Shown: piece after piece, positions 16,107 to 23,960 of the stretch
Layout: the number at the start of each line of letters is the position of its first letter
Position numbering within the stretch: position 1 is the stretch's first letter
Assembly (NCBI RefSeq): GCF_036226925.1
Contig: NZ_CP109031.1
Coordinates: 2,604,001 to 2,668,000, forward strand
Direction of reading: 5' to 3'
DNA from: Streptomyces sp. NBC_00659
GTDB lineage: Bacteria > Actinomycetota > Actinomycetes > Streptomycetales > Streptomycetaceae
DNA: 64,000 bases
The notes under the pieces: model-generated
What the model was told of the DNA's origin: nothing
What the model saw: the letters and a program-made list of their open reading frames with translations, nothing else
Databases searched by the model: none
Translations under genes and position numbers: made by a program

Positions 16107-16846
16107 GCGGGGTTCCTCCCGGCGGTACTTGCAGATGCGTTATGAGTGGTTTGCGAAATCTTGGGGATGAACGTCGTGCACACCCCGTCGCCGTGGGCGA
16201 TGGTGGCCAGTCGCTGGACGTGCGTGCCGAGCAGCTGGGAGAAGAACTCCGTCTCCGCCTCGCACAGCTGCGGGAACTGCTCGGCGACGTGCGCCACCGG
16301 GCAGTGGTGCTGGCAGAGCTGCTCGCCGACCGGTGCGCTGCGCGCCGTGGCAGCGTACCCGTCCGCACTGAGGGCCTTGGCCAGGGCTTCCGTGCGTTCC
16401 TCGGGCGTCGCGGCCTCGATGGCCTCGCGGTACGCCCCGGCCTGCGCGGCGATCCGGGCGCGGGCGAAGGAGAGGATCGCGTCGTCCCCGCCCTCGCGCT
16501 CGGCGATCCAGCGCAGGGCGTCCTCGGCGAGCTTGTCGTAGGACTGGTCGAAGGCGTCCCGGCCACAGTCGGTCAGGGCGAACACCTTGGCGGGACGGCC
16601 GCGTGTCCGCGCTCCGTAGACCCGCTGCTCGCGCGCCTCCACGACGTCGTCGGCGACCAGCGCGTCCAGATGACGGCGTACGGCGGCATGGGTCAGGCCC
16701 AGTCGGCCCGCCAGGTCGGCGACGGTCGACGGGCCGTGGTCCAGGATGGACCGCGCGATCCGGTTGCGCGTCGAGCGCTCACCGGTCGCGAGTTCCTCCT
16801 GCGGGGGCCCCGTGGGGGTCTCCCGAGCCTCGCCAACGTTTTTCAC
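16103..16846 (-). CDS. sufR: SufR, Fe-S cluster repressor of the suf operon
   Basis: SufR is an ArsR/DeoR-type winged-helix repressor that senses cluster status. The helix-turn-helix is at about 39-62 ([20 protein letters not shown]). Three cluster-ligand cysteines are present at C178, C182 and C195 (C-x3-C-x12-C). I chose GTG 16846, giving 247 aa: the family homology begins here and the SufR operator CAAC-N6-GTTG covers this position. The earlier in-frame ATG (16915) would put the operator inside the gene and has a palindrome, not a ribosome site, before it. No ribosome site precedes GTG 16846, suggesting a leaderless, self-repressed mRNA. Confidence 0.93.
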   Translation of the reverse strand: MKNVGEARETPTGPPQEELATGERSTRNRIARSILDHGPSTVADLAGRLGLTHAAVRRHLDALVADDVVEAREQRVYGARTRGRPAKVFALTDCGRDAFDQSYDKLAEDALRWIAEREGGDDAILSFARARIAAQAGAYREAIEAATPEERTEALAKALSADGYAATARSAPVGEQLCQHHCPVAHVAEQFPQLCEAETEFFSQLLGTHVQRLATIAHGDGVCTTFIPKISQTTHNASASTAGRNPA

Positions 16847-16859
16847 AACACCATTGTTG
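16846..16859 (-). promoter_or_regulatory. SufR operator CAAC-N6-GTTG
   Basis: CAAC-ACCATT-GTTG is a perfect match to the 14-bp palindrome reported for SufR of S. avermitilis (from memory). Its first base is the first base of the proposed sufR GTG. Repressor bound here would cover the -10/start region of a leaderless transcript. Confidence 0.85.
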
Positions 16860-16918
16860 CGTAATTCCTCAGGGCCTGACAAGCCGCACCCTTCGGGGTG
16901 GACGGTGCGCTGCATCAC

Positions 16919-16932
16919 TTAGGTATACCTAA
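16919..16932. promoter_or_regulatory. 14-bp palindrome TTAGGTATACCTAA, iron-box-like
   Basis: This perfect palindrome lies in the sufR/acetyltransferase intergenic region, 60 bp upstream of the SufR operator. Its half-sites (TTAGGT/ACCTAA) match those of the DmdR/IdeR iron box (TTAGGTTAGGCTAACCTAA type), but the centre is five bases shorter. It may be a degenerate iron box, or a site for another regulator. Confidence 0.5.
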
Positions 16933-17007
16933 CGTGACCTGGGCAAACGATCTTTGATCGATCAATCCGCTGGCGTACGGACGGCCTCTCGGGAAGACTC
17001 CGGGACC

Positions 17008-17844
17008 ATGCCGACACCCCCTCCGACCGGCCCACTCGTCACCCGGGACACCCTCGCCGCCGACCTGCGCGCCCTGGGTGTGGGAGCGGGAGAAACGCTC
17101 CTCGCGCACTCCTCGCTCAGCGCCCTCGGCTGGGTCAACGGCGGTCCCGTGGCCGTCGTACAAGGACTGCTCGACGTACTCGGTCCGGACGGCACGCTGG
17201 TGGTCCCGACCCAGTCCGGCGACCTCTCCGACCCGGCGCTGTGGAGCCGCCCTCCGGTTCCCGAGGAGTGGTGGTCGACCATCCGGGCGACCATGCCCGT
17301 CTACGACCCGCGCGTGACGCCCTCCCGCGGGGTCGGCGTGATACCCGAGACCGTCCGCACCTGGCCCGGCGCCCTGCGCAGCGCGCACCCGGAGACCTCG
17401 TTCGCGGCGCTCGGCCCGCGCGCGGCGGCCATCGTGGACGGACACGCGCCCGACTGCCGGCTCGGCGAGCGGAGCCCGCTGGCCCGCCTGGAGGCCGGCG
17501 GTGCCCGCGTCCTGCTGCTCGGCGCCGGCTACGACACCTGCACCAGCTTCCACCTGGCCGAGTACCGCATCCCCTCACCCGTCGTGGAGGTCGGCCGGCC
17601 CTCCCCCACGGGCTGGCGGACGGTGCGGGAGGTGTCGATCACCTCCGAGCTGTTCGAGGAGCTGGGCGCCGACTTCGAGCGGGACCGTCCCGTCGTACGG
17701 GGGACCGTGGGCGCGGCCCGGGCGCGGCTCTTCCCGGTGGCCGACGCGGTGGCGTACGCGGAGCGGTGGCTGTCGCTGCACCGGCCGCGGGACCTGTACG
17801 TGGATGCGGCCCCCGGCGGTTCCGGGACGCGCCGACGTCCCTAG
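17008..17844 (+). CDS. AAC(3)-family N-acetyltransferase
   Basis: The protein (278 aa) matches the Antibiotic_NAT fold: [16 protein letters not shown] near the N-terminus, [14 protein letters not shown], the [20 protein letters not shown] block, [10 protein letters not shown], and [19 protein letters not shown]. Members acetylate the 3-amino group of aminoglycosides with acetyl-CoA, but many Streptomyces homologues have no proven resistance role. ATG 17008 is chosen; a TTG at 16954 has no support. It is divergent from sufR and stops 11 bases before an ABC transporter pair, so co-transcription is likely. Confidence 0.88.
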   Translation: MPTPPPTGPLVTRDTLAADLRALGVGAGETLLAHSSLSALGWVNGGPVAVVQGLLDVLGPDGTLVVPTQSGDLSDPALWSRPPVPEEWWSTIRATMPVYDPRVTPSRGVGVIPETVRTWPGALRSAHPETSFAALGPRAAAIVDGHAPDCRLGERSPLARLEAGGARVLLLGAGYDTCTSFHLAEYRIPSPVVEVGRPSPTGWRTVREVSITSELFEELGADFERDRPVVRGTVGAARARLFPVADAVAYAERWLSLHRPRDLYVDAAPGGSGTRRRP

Positions 17845-17855
17845 ACTTGCTCCTC

Positions 17856-18779
17856 ATGCGAAGCGAGCCCGTCGTCCAGGTCCAGGCCCTGGTGAAGCGG
17901 TACGGAACCAAGACCGCGGTGGACGGCCTCGACCTGGTGGCCACGGCGGGCGTCACCGCCGTACTCGGACCCAACGGAGCGGGCAAGACCACCACGGTCG
18001 AGACCTGCGAGGGATACCGCACGCCGGACTCCGGCACGGTGCGCGTCCTGGGCCTCGACCCGGCGAGACAGTCCGGCGAGCTCCACACCCGGATCGGCGT
18101 GATGCTCCAGTCCGGCGGCGTCTACTCGGGCGCCCGCGCCGACGAGATGCTCCGCCATGTGGCGAAACTGCACGCCCACCCGCTGGACGTGGACGCGCTC
18201 ATCGAGCGACTCGGCCTGGAGGGCTGCGGCCGCACGACGTACCGCCGGCTTTCGGGCGGCCAGCAGCAGCGCCTCGCGCTCGCCATGGCGGTCGTCGGCC
18301 GTCCCGAGCTGGTCTTCCTGGACGAGCCGACCGCGGGCCTCGACCCGCAGGCCCGCCGCGCGACCTGGGATCTGGTCCGCGACCTGCGTTCCGACGGTGT
18401 CTCGGTGATCCTCACCACGCACCACATGGACGAGGCCGAGCAGCTCGCCGACGACGTCGCGATCATCGACGCGGGCCGGGTCGTCGCCCAGGGCTCCCCC
18501 GAGGAGCTGTGCCGCGGCGGCGCGGAGAACACCCTGCGCTTCGGCGGCCGTCCCGGACTCGACGTGAACTCCCTGCTCAAGGCCCTTCCGGCGGACTGCA
18601 CGGCGGCCGAGCTGACACCGGGGGCCTACCGCGTCGGCGGCAAGGTCGACCCGCAGCTGCTGGCGACCGTCACGTCCTGGTGCGCCCAGCACGGTGTGAT
18701 GCCGGAGAAGATCTCGGTCGAACGCCACACCCTGGAAGACGTCTTTCTGGAACTGACCGGCAGGGAGCTGCGCTCATGA
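17856..18779 (+). CDS. ABC-2 exporter ATPase subunit
   Basis: A 307-aa ATPase of the drug/daunorubicin-type group. It has Walker A LGPNGAGKTTT, Q-loop IGVMLQSGGVY, signature RLSGGQQQRLALAMA, Walker B LVFLDEPTAGLDP and the switch TTHHMDEAEQ. The C-terminal domain typical of DrrA-like ATPases follows (to VERHTLEDVFLELTGRELR). ATGA overlap with the permease gene shows they form one transporter. The substrate is unknown. Confidence 0.93.
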   Translation: MRSEPVVQVQALVKRYGTKTAVDGLDLVATAGVTAVLGPNGAGKTTTVETCEGYRTPDSGTVRVLGLDPARQSGELHTRIGVMLQSGGVYSGARADEMLRHVAKLHAHPLDVDALIERLGLEGCGRTTYRRLSGGQQQRLALAMAVVGRPELVFLDEPTAGLDPQARRATWDLVRDLRSDGVSVILTTHHMDEAEQLADDVAIIDAGRVVAQGSPEELCRGGAENTLRFGGRPGLDVNSLLKALPADCTAAELTPGAYRVGGKVDPQLLATVTSWCAQHGVMPEKISVERHTLEDVFLELTGRELRS

Positions 18780-19591
18780 CCCAGGCACAGCCCGTAGCCG
18801 ACCGGCAAGGAGCCGAGTCCGTGACGACCGCCGGTACGTACACCCCGAAGCCGGGCGCCGCCCCGCTGACCCGCATGATCGGCGCGCAGGCCGCGCTGGA
18901 GACGAAGATGCTGCTCCGCAACGGCGAGCAGCTCCTCCTGACGGTCGTCATCCCGACCCTGCTCCTGGTGCTGTTCAGCTCGGTGGACATCATCGACACC
19001 GGCGCGGGCGAGGCCGTCGACTTCCTGGCGCCGGGCATCCTGGCGCTGGCCGTGATGTCGACGGCGTTCACCGGCCAGGCCATCGCCACGGGCTTCGAGC
19101 GCCGGTACGGCGTCCTGAAGCGGCTGGCGGCCTCTCCGCTCCCCCGCTGGGGGCTGATGACCGCGAAGACGGTGTCGGTCCTCGTCACCGAAATCCTCCA
19201 GGTGATCCTGCTCACCGCGATCGCGTTCGCGCTGGGCTGGTCGCCGCACGGCAATCCGTTCGCCGTCCTGCTCCTGCTGGTCCTCGGCACGGCCGCCTTC
19301 TCCGGGCTCGGCCTGCTCATGGCGGGCACGCTCAAGGCCGAGGCGACACTGGCCGCGGCGAACCTCGTCTTCCTGCTGTTCCTGGTCGGCGGCGGGGTCA
19401 TCGTGCCGATGGACAAGTTCCCCGCGGGCGCCCAGGACGTGCTTGGTCTGCTGCCCATCTCGGCGCTCTCGGACGGACTGCGGAACGTGCTCCAGCACGG
19501 CGCCGGGATGCCCTGGGCCGACCTCGGGATCCTGGCGGTCTGGGCGGTCCTGGGCCTCGGCGCGGCCGGCCGGTTCTTCCGCTGGGAATGA
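18776..19591 (+). CDS. ABC-2 exporter permease subunit
   Basis: The 271-aa protein has six predicted membrane helices: LLLTVVIPTLLLVLFSSV, ILALAVMSTAFTGQAIATG, ILQVILLTAIAFALGW, VLLLLVLGTAAFSGLGLLM, LVFLLFLVGGGVIVPM and LGILAVWAVLGLGAAG. The cytoplasmic FERRYGVLKRLAASPLPR segment is the classic ABC-2 coupling motif. It overlaps the ATPase gene by four bases. Together they should form a homodimeric or heteromeric exporter for a hydrophobic compound. Confidence 0.92.
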   Translation: MTQAQPVADRQGAESVTTAGTYTPKPGAAPLTRMIGAQAALETKMLLRNGEQLLLTVVIPTLLLVLFSSVDIIDTGAGEAVDFLAPGILALAVMSTAFTGQAIATGFERRYGVLKRLAASPLPRWGLMTAKTVSVLVTEILQVILLTAIAFALGWSPHGNPFAVLLLLVLGTAAFSGLGLLMAGTLKAEATLAAANLVFLLFLVGGGVIVPMDKFPAGAQDVLGLLPISALSDGLRNVLQHGAGMPWADLGILAVWAVLGLGAAGRFFRWE

Positions 19592-19619
19592 CCGGCCCAC
19601 CCCACCGGAAGTGGTGAAC

Positions 19620-19692
19620 CTTTCACGGGGAGTGAGGGGCCCCGCCCTGGAGGGCGGCCGACCCGCCGCTCCCGGGCGGACCCTCGTGAAAG
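19620..19692 (+). terminator. Possible terminator with long GC-rich stem-loop
   Basis: CTTTCACG (19620-19627) pairs with CGTGAAAG (19685-19692), enclosing smaller GC hairpins. It follows the ABC permease and precedes the ctaA promoter. Confidence 0.4.
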
Positions 19693-19710
19693 CGTGCACA
19701 AGCGGGCCCC

Positions 19711-19716
19711 TACGAT
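19711..19716 (+). promoter_or_regulatory. -10 element TACGAT of a leaderless ctaA promoter
   Basis: TACGAT ends exactly seven bases before a GTG at 19724. This is the geometry of leaderless actinobacterial genes. It also overlaps the alternative ATG (19715), which makes that start unlikely. Confidence 0.5.
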
Positions 19717-19723
19717 GGTGCGC

Positions 19724-20722
19724 GTGCAGAACCTGACCCGAGCCGACGCCCTCAGCGCGGTGCGCAACCCGCTCGCCTTCATCGCCGAACGCTGGACCCC
19801 GACCTCCCGGACGGTGCAGCGGGCGGCCCTCGCCGCGCTCGTCATGGCGGTCGTCATCGTGGTCACCGGCGGTGCCGTGCGGCTCACCGGCTCCGGCCTC
19901 GGCTGCCCGACCTGGCCCAAGTGCACCGACGACTCGCTCACGGCGACGAGCGCGATGGGCTTCCACGGCGCCATCGAGTTCGGCAACCGCATGCTGACGT
20001 ACGTGCTGTGCGCCGCCGTCGGGTGGGCGATCATCGCGGCGCGCTCGCGGAAGCCGTGGCGGCGCGGCCTCACCCGGCTCGGCTGGGCCCAGTTCTGGAT
20101 CGTCATGAGCAACGCGGTCCTCGGCGGGATCGTCGTCCTGGTCGGTCTCAACCCGTACACGGTCGCCGCGCACTTCCTGCTCTCCACCGCGCTCATCACG
20201 GTCGCCGCGCTCATGTGGCAGCGCACCCGCGAGGGCGACGCGGCGCCGCGTCCGCTGGTCGGCAAGTCCGTGCAGCAGCTCGTGTGGTTCATGGTCGTCG
20301 CCTCGGTCCTGCTGATCGCGGTCGGCACGGTCGTCACCGGTGCCGGACCGCACGCGGGTGACTCGAGCGAGGTCGCCCGCATCCCCGTCGGCTGGGAGAA
20401 CGTCGCCAAGCTGCACGCCGTGCTGGCCTGGATCGTCGTCACGCTGACCTTCGCCCTCTGGTTCGTCCTGAAGGCGGTGGACGCCCCCCAGGGTCCCCTG
20501 CGGCGCACCCGCGACCTGTTCCTGATCCTCCTGGCCCAGGGCGTCATCGGCTACGTCCAGTACTTCACCGACCTGCCCGAGGCCCTGGTCGCCCTCCACA
20601 TGCTCGGCTCCTGCCTGGTGTGGATCGGGGTGCTGCGGGTGCTGCTGGCCCTGCGCGAGCGCCCGGAGACCGTGGCGGATCTGCCGGGTCCCGCGACCAC
20701 GTCGGCCCTCACCCGCGCGTAG
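19724..20722 (+). CDS. ctaA: Heme A synthase (COX15/CtaA)
   Basis: CtaA oxidises the C8 methyl of heme O to make heme A for cytochrome aa3. The eight-helix membrane protein has four conserved histidines: FHGAIEFGNRM, VAAHFLLSTAL, LHAVLAWIV and LHMLGSCLVW. It also has the extracellular Cys pair GCPTWPKC seen in Gram-positive CtaA, and the GGAVRLTGSGLGCP signature. The GTG at 19724 is set by the -10 spacing; ATG 19715 would add three residues. Its partner ctaB lies 2 kb away on the opposite strand. Confidence 0.93.
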   Translation: MQNLTRADALSAVRNPLAFIAERWTPTSRTVQRAALAALVMAVVIVVTGGAVRLTGSGLGCPTWPKCTDDSLTATSAMGFHGAIEFGNRMLTYVLCAAVGWAIIAARSRKPWRRGLTRLGWAQFWIVMSNAVLGGIVVLVGLNPYTVAAHFLLSTALITVAALMWQRTREGDAAPRPLVGKSVQQLVWFMVVASVLLIAVGTVVTGAGPHAGDSSEVARIPVGWENVAKLHAVLAWIVVTLTFALWFVLKAVDAPQGPLRRTRDLFLILLAQGVIGYVQYFTDLPEALVALHMLGSCLVWIGVLRVLLALRERPETVADLPGPATTSALTRA

Positions 20723-20940
20723 CTCGTCCGGGCGGCCCGTCCGGGGACGCCGTTGACCTGTGCCTGGCCCGTCCGGGCCGTCCAGGGACACCGTTCACCC
20801 GCCCGTGGCCCGTCCAGGCCGTCCGGGGACACCGCGTTCACCCGCGCGCGGCCCGTCCAGGGAGCGCCTTCGCACGCGTAGCCCATCCGGGGGAAAACAC
20901 CCACGCGGCCCGCCGGGGAGCGCCCTCACGCGCGTGAGCC
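20723..20940. repeat. Degenerate GC-rich tandem repeats after ctaA
   Basis: Units built on CCCGTCC(A/G)GG followed by 'ggacaccg-ttcacccgcgcg' recur about six times, first at about 47-bp and then 30-bp spacing. The ctaA 3' end (TCACCCGCGCGTAG) looks like the seed of the array. No stable terminator stem is evident. The array fills the gap between convergent ctaA and the amidohydrolase gene. Confidence 0.7.
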
Positions 20941-20960
20941 CTCGGCGGGCGCCGGTGCGC

Positions 20961-22067
20961 TCACCCCACCCCGTACACCCGCCGCGCGTTGCCCGCCGCC
21001 ACCATCGTGGCCACGCGCTGGGCGTCCTCCAGGGACCACGCCCCTTCCGCGACCCAGCCGCCGAACACCCGGCCGAGCGCCTCCCGGAACAGGCGGGCAC
21101 CCACCACGTGCAGCTCGGGCAGGCCCTGCGCCCCGCTGGAGAAGAGGATCTTGCCGAACGGCGCCAGTTCCAGGATCTCGGCGAGGACGGTCGCGGCCCG
21201 GGCTCCGGTGCGCACCAGGGCGGCGCCCGAGTCGGCGTAGACGTGCGCGAAGACACCGGCGAGGTGGGCGGCGTGCCGGTGGTACGGGTAGCCGTGCAGC
21301 AGGACCAGGTCGGTGCCGAGGCCTGCCGTGGCCCGGACGAAGTCCGTCAGCAGCACCGGGTCCGTGCGGTCGATGCGCTGGCCCGGTTCGCCGAGGCCAG
21401 CGTGGAGCTGGAGGGGCAGGCCCGAGGCGACGGCGATCCACAGCAGATGGCGGAGCAGGACGGGGTCGGTGAGCGTGCCGCCGACCCGGCGGCCCGCGAG
21501 CCAGCGGCCCGCCGCGCCCCGTACCTCCCCCGGTCCCGGCGGTTCGGGCGCGAGGGCCAGACCGTGCCGCACGCCCGCGACGGAGGTGAAGGCCACGGCG
21601 TTCACGGCGGCTCCGTGGACGGATTCGGCGAGATTGGCGAGAAATGCCTCGCCGGTTCCCGAGGTGTCGGCGACCTGTTCGGCGAGCAGCTCCAGCCGGA
21701 CGATCTCGTGCGCTCGCGCGTCTCCCGTGGAGGCCATCTCGCCCGGCCCGGTCAGATCTCCGGGCAGACCGGTGTCGACGAGATACGTGGTGATGCCGCT
21801 GCCGCGCAGCAGTCTGCGGCCCGACTCCAGGACGCCGAGTTCGCGGCGCCGGGCCAGATAGTGCGCGGGCGTGCAGTGCGGTTCGAGTCCGAGCAGGGGC
21901 GGGCACCAGCGTCGTACGGCGAAGCCGGTCTGGGTGTCGAAGAAGGTGGTGCCCGCGGCAGGCGGCCCTTCGGTCCTGGTGAGGTGGGCCTCGAACGTGC
22001 CGAGGCCCAGCTCCGTCCGCAGTACGCCGTGGCAGTACTGGTCCACCAGGGACGGCGTTTCGATCAT
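20961..22067 (-). CDS. Amidohydrolase-2 family protein
   Basis: The 368-aa protein has the TIM-barrel metal site pattern of PF04909. It begins with DQYCHGV, has LQLHAGLGE (metal His on strand 5), VLLHGYPYHRHAAHLA, and KILFSSGAQGLPELHVVGA near the end. Relatives include FluG-like and uronate-isomerase-type enzymes, but the substrate is not clear. ATG 22067 is the first start in frame. It stands alone between repeat DNA and a small hypothetical gene. Confidence 0.85.
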   Translation of the reverse strand: MIETPSLVDQYCHGVLRTELGLGTFEAHLTRTEGPPAAGTTFFDTQTGFAVRRWCPPLLGLEPHCTPAHYLARRRELGVLESGRRLLRGSGITTYLVDTGLPGDLTGPGEMASTGDARAHEIVRLELLAEQVADTSGTGEAFLANLAESVHGAAVNAVAFTSVAGVRHGLALAPEPPGPGEVRGAAGRWLAGRRVGGTLTDPVLLRHLLWIAVASGLPLQLHAGLGEPGQRIDRTDPVLLTDFVRATAGLGTDLVLLHGYPYHRHAAHLAGVFAHVYADSGAALVRTGARAATVLAEILELAPFGKILFSSGAQGLPELHVVGARLFREALGRVFGGWVAEGAWSLEDAQRVATMVAAGNARRVYGVG

Positions 22068-22193
22068 CCGGACTCCCGCGAATGGACCGTTGCTTTTCAG
22101 GTCCTAACGGCTGAGCCGGGTGTCAGGTGTTGGTCGCGCACACCCCGTGCGAACAGCCGACGATTGTCGGCCGTCCGTGCGAGGGGTGACGTG

Positions 22194-22550
22194 TCAGTCG
22201 TTGGAGGGACCGCCGACCTGGATGCCGGCCATGCGCTTCCACTCGTACGGGCCGGTCTTCACCTTGGCCGCGAACTCGCCGTCGAACGCCTCGTGGACGG
22301 TGATCCCGGCCTTCTTGACTGCCTTCTCGGCGATCTCGTAGCTCGTCGCCACGAGGTCGCCCCAGCCGCCGTCCTCGCCGACGAGGACGATGCGGGCGCC
22401 GCGCTGTCCGATGTACGCGACCTGCGCCTCGGCCCCGCCGTGCGCCTTGGAGAAGGCGGTGATCCGCTGCGCGAGCTTGGCGGCGGCGCGTTCGGCCTTG
22501 GGGTCCTGGACGGCGCCGGGGGTCTCGTCGATCTGCTGGGTGTCTGCCAT
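22194..22550 (-). CDS. Conserved small hypothetical protein, 118 aa
   Basis: A charged soluble protein with ERAAAKLAQRITAFSKAHGG, VAYIGQRGARIVLVGEDG and a C-terminal KTGPYEWKRMAGIQVGGPSN. I know no function. It sits, as in other streptomycetes, next to ctaB. ATG 22550 was chosen because a -10-like TAGCAT lies exactly seven bases upstream, implying a leaderless mRNA; there is no ribosome site. Confidence 0.8.
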   Translation of the reverse strand: MADTQQIDETPGAVQDPKAERAAAKLAQRITAFSKAHGGAEAQVAYIGQRGARIVLVGEDGGWGDLVATSYEIAEKAVKKAGITVHEAFDGEFAAKVKTGPYEWKRMAGIQVGGPSND

Positions 22551-22557
22551 GGCCAGG

Positions 22558-22563
22558 ATGCTA
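22558..22563 (-). promoter_or_regulatory. -10 element TAGCAT, leaderless start at 22550
   Basis: On the minus strand TAGCAT is followed by seven bases and then ATG 22550. Confidence 0.45.
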
Positions 22564-22584
22564 CCGACGGGTAGATCGAACGGC

Positions 22585-22626
22585 GACGGGAGGGGTGCGT
22601 GGCCTTGACCACGCACCCCTCCCGTC
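22585..22626 (-). terminator. ctaB terminator
   Basis: A perfect 18-bp stem (22585-22602 with 22609-22626) closes a six-base loop, 28 bp after the ctaB stop. Confidence 0.88.
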
Positions 22627-22653
22627 CACGGTTCACCGGGTCCGGCGGAGGGT

Positions 22654-23601
22654 CTAGCGGAGGAAGGGGTCCACCGCGACGGCCACGAAGAGGATCGACA
22701 CGTAGGTGATCGACCAGTGGAACAGCCGCATCTCCTTGAGCTTGATGCCCGTGGCCTCGGCCTTGGCGCGGTTCTGCAGGCCGTGCGCCTCCCACAGCCA
22801 GAACCCGCCCGCGCCGAGCGCGACCGCGGTGTAGAACCAGCCCGTGTACCCGAGCGGGGTGAGCAGCAGCGAGACCGCGACCATCACCCAGCTGTAGAGG
22901 ACGATCTGGCGGGCGACCACCTTGTTGCTCGCGACGACCGGCAGCATCGGCACGCCCACGCGCGCGTAGTCCTCGCGCACCTTCATGGACAGCGGCCAGT
23001 AGTGCGGCGGCGTCCAGAAGAACATGACGAGGAAGAGGATGACCGGCGCCCACGACATGGAGTTCGTGACGGACGACCATCCGATGAGCACGGGCAGACA
23101 GCCGGCGATGCCGCCCCACACGATGTTCTGCGAGGTACGCCGTTTGAGAATCATCGTGTAGACGACGACGTAGAAGAGGAGCGCCCCGAGCGACAGCCAG
23201 GCGGACAGCCAGTTGACGGCGAGACCGAACAGCAGGGTCGACACGACCGCCAGCGTGATGCCGAAAGCGAGGCACTCACGGGGGCTGACCATGCCGGTGA
23301 CGAGCGGACGCTGCGAGGTGCGCTCCATGAGGGCGTCGATGTCGCGGTCGATGTACATGTTGAGCGCGTTGGCGCCGCCCGCGGACAGATAACCGCCGAG
23401 GCAGGTGAGGAGCACCAGCTTCAGATCCGGCACACCTTGCTGGGCCAGGAACATCACCGGAACGGTGGTGATCAGCAACAGCTCGATGATCCGCGGCTTG
23501 GTCAGCGCCACGAACGCCTTGACACGGGCCCCGAACGGCCGCTGGCCCCGGCTGCTGCTCGTCCCGAGCACACCCGCTGGACGGGATTCGACGGCCGTCA
23601 C
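22654..23601 (-). CDS. ctaB: Protoheme IX farnesyltransferase (heme O synthase)
   Basis: CtaB adds a farnesyl chain to heme b, giving heme O, the substrate of CtaA. This UbiA-superfamily membrane protein has the prenyl-diphosphate-binding motif [15 protein letters not shown] and the second site around [17 protein letters not shown], with [20 protein letters not shown] in the third loop. GTG 23601 is preferred: AGGGG lies five bases upstream, and the ATGs at 23622 and 23670 have no better site. Length 315 aa. Confidence 0.94.
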   Translation of the reverse strand: MTAVESRPAGVLGTSSSRGQRPFGARVKAFVALTKPRIIELLLITTVPVMFLAQQGVPDLKLVLLTCLGGYLSAGGANALNMYIDRDIDALMERTSQRPLVTGMVSPRECLAFGITLAVVSTLLFGLAVNWLSAWLSLGALLFYVVVYTMILKRRTSQNIVWGGIAGCLPVLIGWSSVTNSMSWAPVILFLVMFFWTPPHYWPLSMKVREDYARVGVPMLPVVASNKVVARQIVLYSWVMVAVSLLLTPLGYTGWFYTAVALGAGGFWLWEAHGLQNRAKAEATGIKLKEMRLFHWSITYVSILFVAVAVDPFLR

Positions 23602-23960
23602 GCACACCCCTGACAGAGACATCCCAGCGGGCCTCGGGATGAATTCCCCGCAAAGGCCCGCGCGTACCACGCCACTGTAGACGTTGCCCAGACCCCGGCA
23701 TTCGCGGGGGTGGGCCCGTGTTGAGGAGTGCGGCCGGAAGAGCTGATCGAGACTCGATTGAGCACTCGGACGAGCGGCTCCGTATTCACTTGCCGAACAC
23801 GGAACGACCTAGTCGGGAGGCGGATCCCGACGAGTCCCGGCAGTCTGGAATGACTCGAAAAAACGCGCGTACTCACGGGGGTAGGCTCGACAACGGCCGG
23901 GGCGCCCAGTGCACCGGCATTTCGACATGCGTGACATGTGGAGAGGAGCCCTGACCCAGG
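23602..23960. other. Divergent promoter region ctaB / tkt
   Basis: No gene is supported in these 359 bases. It must hold the promoters for ctaB and for the tkt-tal-zwf-opcA-pgl operon. A TAGGCT hexamer near 23882 is a candidate -10 for the latter. AGGAG at about 23944 lies 12 bases before the tkt GTG. Confidence 0.4.

Noticed and set aside
17008..19591. Part of an antibiotic gene cluster
   Set aside because: Only an acetyltransferase and an exporter, with primary metabolism on both sides; no biosynthetic genes.
20723..20940. CRISPR array
   Set aside because: Units are degenerate, spacers are not unique and no cas genes are near.
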